Shown here: positions 61,223 to 64,000 of the stretch, one piece after another
How positions within the stretch are numbered: the first letter of the stretch is position 1
Layout: each line of letters opens with the position of its first letter
Source of the DNA: CAVXGU01 sp963761615
GTDB taxonomy: Bacteria; Acidobacteriota; Vicinamibacteria; Vicinamibacterales; CAVVIG01
DNA length: 64,000 bases
Reading direction: 5' to 3'
Assembly (NCBI GenBank): GCA_963761615.1
Contig: CAVXGU010000004.1
Location: 248,001-312,000, forward strand
Notes under the pieces: generated by a model
The model's input: the letters and a program-made list of their open reading frames with translations, nothing else
Database searches by the model: none
What the model was told of the DNA's origin: nothing
Translations under genes and position numbers: made by a program

Positions 61223-62566
61223 ATGGCAACTGAGATCCGGCGCCGCGTGCGCGCCCCGTGGTGGGGTGTGCCGTTCGTGTTGTCCGCGCTGGCCGTGGCC
61301 CCGGTCATGGCGCAGGCGCCGGCCACGCCAGCCCCCTCCGCCGCGACCCGTACAATCACCCTCGACGATGCCCTCAAGATGGCGCAGGCGAACAGCCCCG
61401 AGCTCGCCGCCGCGGCGTCGGCCACCGGCGCGGCGCACGCGTCGCGCCTGACGGCGCGGTCGCTGCTGCTGCCGAGCCTCAGCTCGCTCAACAGCTTCAT
61501 CTACACGCAGCCCAACGGCACCGACACGGGCGTCTACGTTGCCAACAACGGCCGGCACGAGTTCTTCAACCAGGCCGACGTCCATCACGAGATCGGCGTC
61601 GGCCAGGCCGCCGAGTACCGCAGCGCCGCCGCAGGCGAGGACTTCGCGCGCGCCCAGGCGGACATCGCCCAGCGTGGCCTCGTCGTGACCGTCGTCACCC
61701 GCTACGACGACGTGGTGGTGACGCAGCGGAAAGTGGCGACGGCGCAGCAGGCTCAAGCCGACGCGCAGCGGTTCCTGACGATCAGTCAGGATCGCGAGCG
61801 CGGCGGCGAGGCGGCGCACTCCGATGTGATCAAGGCCCAGCTGCAGGCCGAGCAGCGCGGACGCGAGCTGCAGGAGGCCGAGCTCGCCCTTCGCACCGCG
61901 CGCAACGAGCTGGCGATCGTGATCTTCCCGACGTACGAGACGGCCTTCTCGGTCGTCGACGACCTTGACACGCCGGCGGCGCTCCCCGATCTCGACACGA
62001 TGCAGGCGCAGGCGGCGCACAACAATCCGGACATCGCCGCCGCGCAGGCCGCGCTGCGACAGGCCGGCGAGGACGTGTGGGCTGCGCGGGGACGGATTCT
62101 GCCTTCCCTGGCCATGGACTACTTCTACGGCATCGACGCGAGCCAGTTCGCCGCCTCGACCAACGGCGTGAAGAACCTCGGCTACAGCGTGATTGCGTCG
62201 GTGAACGTGCCCCTCTGGAACTGGGGCGCGTCGCAGGGCGATATCGCCTCGGCGCACCTGCGCCAGCGCCAGGCGACGACGGATCTGAGCTTCGCCCAGC
62301 GGCAGCTGCTGGCCGATCTCGACAGCTACTACCAGGAAGCCCGGGCGGCGCGCGCCGAGCTCGACTCGCTGCAGCGCTCCGCGGATCTCGCCGCCGAGAG
62401 CCTGCGCCTCACGACCCTCCGCTATCAGGCCGGCGAGGCGACCGTGCTCGAGGTCGTGGACGCGCAGACCACGCTCGTCGACAGCCGCAACGCGTTCGAC
62501 GACGGCCGGGCCCGGTACCGCCTGGCGCTGGCTACCCTCCAGACACTGACGGGGACGTTCCGATGA
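61223..62566 (+). CDS. TolC-family outer membrane efflux protein
   Basis: A 447-residue outer-membrane factor with a signal peptide (VPFVLSALAVAPVMAQA). It has the family's duplicated helical pattern: ITLDDALKMAQANSPELAAA at the start of the first repeat and LRLTTLRYQAGEATVLEVVD-AQTTLVDSRNAFDDGR at the end of the second. It forms the outer-membrane channel for a tripartite pump with the next two genes. ATG at 61223 is chosen for the signal peptide. The stop overlaps the adaptor ATG (ATGA). Confidence 0.92.
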   Translation: MATEIRRRVRAPWWGVPFVLSALAVAPVMAQAPATPAPSAATRTITLDDALKMAQANSPELAAAASATGAAHASRLTARSLLLPSLSSLNSFIYTQPNGTDTGVYVANNGRHEFFNQADVHHEIGVGQAAEYRSAAAGEDFARAQADIAQRGLVVTVVTRYDDVVVTQRKVATAQQAQADAQRFLTISQDRERGGEAAHSDVIKAQLQAEQRGRELQEAELALRTARNELAIVIFPTYETAFSVVDDLDTPAALPDLDTMQAQAAHNNPDIAAAQAALRQAGEDVWAARGRILPSLAMDYFYGIDASQFAASTNGVKNLGYSVIASVNVPLWNWGASQGDIASAHLRQRQATTDLSFAQRQLLADLDSYYQEARAARAELDSLQRSADLAAESLRLTTLRYQAGEATVLEVVDAQTTLVDSRNAFDDGRARYRLALATLQTLTGTFR

Positions 62567-63862
62567 TCCTTGCGCGGCGATTCGAAGTTTACCGAGGCGG
62601 CGTCAGGCGCGCCGCGCTTGCCGTCGTCCTGACCCCCCTCGTCGCCGCCGCGGTCGGCTGCGCGGGTGAGTCGCCGGAGACCGCGCCAGTCGTGACCGTC
62701 CAGACGGCCCAGGCGGAACAGACGCCGATCGCCGAGATCGTCACGGCCGCCGCCGTGCTCTATCCCCTTCAGCAGGCGGCAATCGTGCCGAAAATCAGCG
62801 CGCCGGTGGAGCGGTTCTACGTCCAGCGCGGCGCGCAGGTGAAGAAGGGACAGATCCTCGTCGTGCTCGAGCACCAGGACCTCGCCGCCGCAGTCGCGCA
62901 GGATCAGGGCCTGTACGAGCAGGCGCAGGCGAGCTACGAGACCACGAGGCAGGCCAGCGTCCCGGCCGACCTGCAGAAAGCGCAGCTCGACGTGACGACG
63001 TCGAAGGCGGCGCTCGACGCGCAGCAGCAGGTGTTCAGCGATCGTCAGCGGCTCCTCGAGCAGGGCGCGCTGCCCCAGCGCGATCTGGAGAGCGCACGCG
63101 TCGCGCTCGCCCAGGCCCAGAGCGCCTACGACGTCGCGAAACAGCACCTCGACGCCCTGCAGGCCGTGACGCAGGCGCAGACGCTGAAAGGTGCCGAGGC
63201 GCAGCTGGCTTCGGCCAAGGGCCAGTACGAGGCGGCGGAGGCCCAGCTGAGCTACGCGACAATCCGCAGCCCTATCGACGGTTACATCACCGATCGGCCG
63301 TTCTACGCCGGGGAGATGGCGCAGCCCGGCTCACCGCTCCTGACCGTCATGGACACCTCCGCCGTCGTGGCGCGGGCTCCAGTCCCCGTAGAGCAGGCGA
63401 GCGAGGTCTCGATGGGCGACGCGGCGACGCTGACGGTACCTGGCGGCGACGCGCCCGTCGGCGGGAAGGTGACGGTGGTGAGCCCGGCGCTCGACCCGGC
63501 CAGTACGACGATGCAGGTCTGGGTGCAGGTACCGAACCCGGAGGGCCGGCTGAAGCCCGGCACCAGCGTGCGCGTCGATATCGTCGCGCGGACCGTCCCC
63601 GACGCCGTCGTGGTGCCGCAGGATGCCATCCTGACCGACGAGAGCGGCGCCCGGTCGGTGATGGTCGTGGGGACCGACAAGAAGGCCCACACGCGGCCCG
63701 TGGAGGTCGGCGTGACCGAGAACGGCCGCGACCCAGATCACGAGCGGCCTCAAGGTGGGCGAAACGGTGGTCACGGTCGGTGCCTTCGGTCTCGAGGACG
63801 GCACCGAGGTTCAGGTTGCCGCGCCGGCGTCGTCGCCCGCCAAGGGCGCGGACGGAAAGTAG
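62563..63862 (+). CDS. RND-type periplasmic adaptor lipoprotein, 3' end frameshifted
   Basis: A HlyD/AcrA-type membrane-fusion protein of about 432 residues if corrected. It has an N-terminal lipobox (VAAAVGC), a first beta-barrel/lipoyl half (APVERFYVQRGAQVKKGQIL), a long coiled-coil hairpin (about residues 105-230), the second lipoyl half (AQLSYATIRSPIDGYITDRP) and barrel segments (LKPGTSVRVDIVARTVPDAV). At about 63728 the frame changes: as written the end reads NGRDPDHERPQGGRNGG, while removing one base in CCGCGACCC gives the expected NGRTQITSGLKVGETVVTVG and a stop at 63860-63862. It bridges the TolC channel and the RND pump. Confidence 0.85.
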
Positions 63863-63869
63863 CCCAGGC

Positions 63870-64000
63870 ATGAGCGGGACCGGAGACGCCGATCTTCGAG
63901 GAAGGGCCGCCCCGCGAGCACTGGTTCGCGCGCCACGCCAAGCCGCTGATCTTCCTGATCGTCGCCCTGGCCGTGGCTGGCAGCTACCTGGCGGTCCGGA
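63870..64000 (+). CDS. RND efflux pump inner-membrane protein, N-terminal fragment with apparent frameshift
   Basis: The start of an AcrB/CusA-like transporter cut by the window edge. From about 63889 one frame reads PIFEEGPPREHWFARHAKP and then the first membrane helix LIFLIVALAVAGSYLAVR. That frame has no start codon: an ATG at 63870 is one frame off. Removing one base in the GCGGGACC run (about 63873-63879) gives MSGPETPIFEEGPP, a plausible beginning. The adaptor and channel genes immediately upstream support the assignment. It is the second one-base problem within 150 bases. Confidence 0.75.
   Translation, partial: MSGTGDADLRGRAAPRALVRAPRQAADLPDRRPGRGWQLPGGP

Overview
The window is a GC-rich (roughly 70 percent by eye), gene-dense bacterial chromosome segment with many GTG starts and many 1-8 base gene overlaps. 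The long FtsX/MacB-type permease at 33.6-36.1 kb has the layout of the acidobacterial duplicated orphan permeases. With the DUF4159, PEGA and multihaem cytochrome genes this suggests Acidobacteriota, perhaps a Vicinamibacteria-like lineage; that placement is inference. I saw no rRNA, tRNA, CRISPR array, transposase or phage gene. Three apparent +1 frameshifts, two of them within 150 bases of each other near the right edge, may be assembly indels.

Layout. 1-1472 is the 5' part of a pyruvate:ferredoxin oxidoreductase gene. 1650-7760 is a redox/cyclic-nucleotide block: CDGSH/ferredoxin protein, large AAA-LuxR regulator, ferredoxin-cyclase fusion, RNase Z-like hydrolase, Rieske protein and a cNMP-binding protein. 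7765-9598 holds a VioB-like ferritin-fold protein and a secreted protein. 9664-15885 is a DAB inorganic-carbon uptake operon (dabA, dabB and an extra Nuo-like subunit) with a divergent ArsR-type regulator over an 18-base perfect palindrome. 16-24 kb carries a lipoprotein, small secreted proteins, PilZ and PAS proteins, hydrolases and yidB.

24.3-32.6 kb is a HprK-like kinase/PqqD/nucleotidyltransferase locus with four glycosyltransferase genes and a 66-residue Tat-like peptide. 32.6-42.6 kb has a metallo-beta-lactamase-fold protein, the permease, a DUF4159 protein, two DedA-type membrane proteins, a B12-radical SAM protein and two lipid-type glycosyltransferases. 42.6-48.7 kb is the most unusual part: a RiPP-like locus with its own consensus promoter, an asparagine-synthetase-like cyclase lacking the glutaminase cysteine, four tandem short precursor-like genes with a near-identical leader and divergent tails, a PqqD-like chaperone, a HprK-like kinase, and a radical SAM enzyme fused to a nucleotidyltransferase. 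It has no recognisable leader protease. The kinase, PqqD and nucleotidyltransferase genes are related to those at 24-32 kb, so the two loci look like variants of one peptide-tailoring system.

48.8-56.1 kb has a FHA-SpoIIE phosphatase with a STAS partner, a Na/Pi-type transporter, a methyltransferase with an inserted Ig-like domain, a catalytically dead HtrA-like protein with a LuxR regulator, a PilZ protein and a NAPE-PLD-like hydrolase. 56.1-56.44 kb has no gene but reads like a structured small RNA unit. 56.4-64 kb has a beta-lactamase-family hydrolase, an octahaem cytochrome c, and a two-component system followed by a TolC/adaptor/RND efflux operon cut by the window end.
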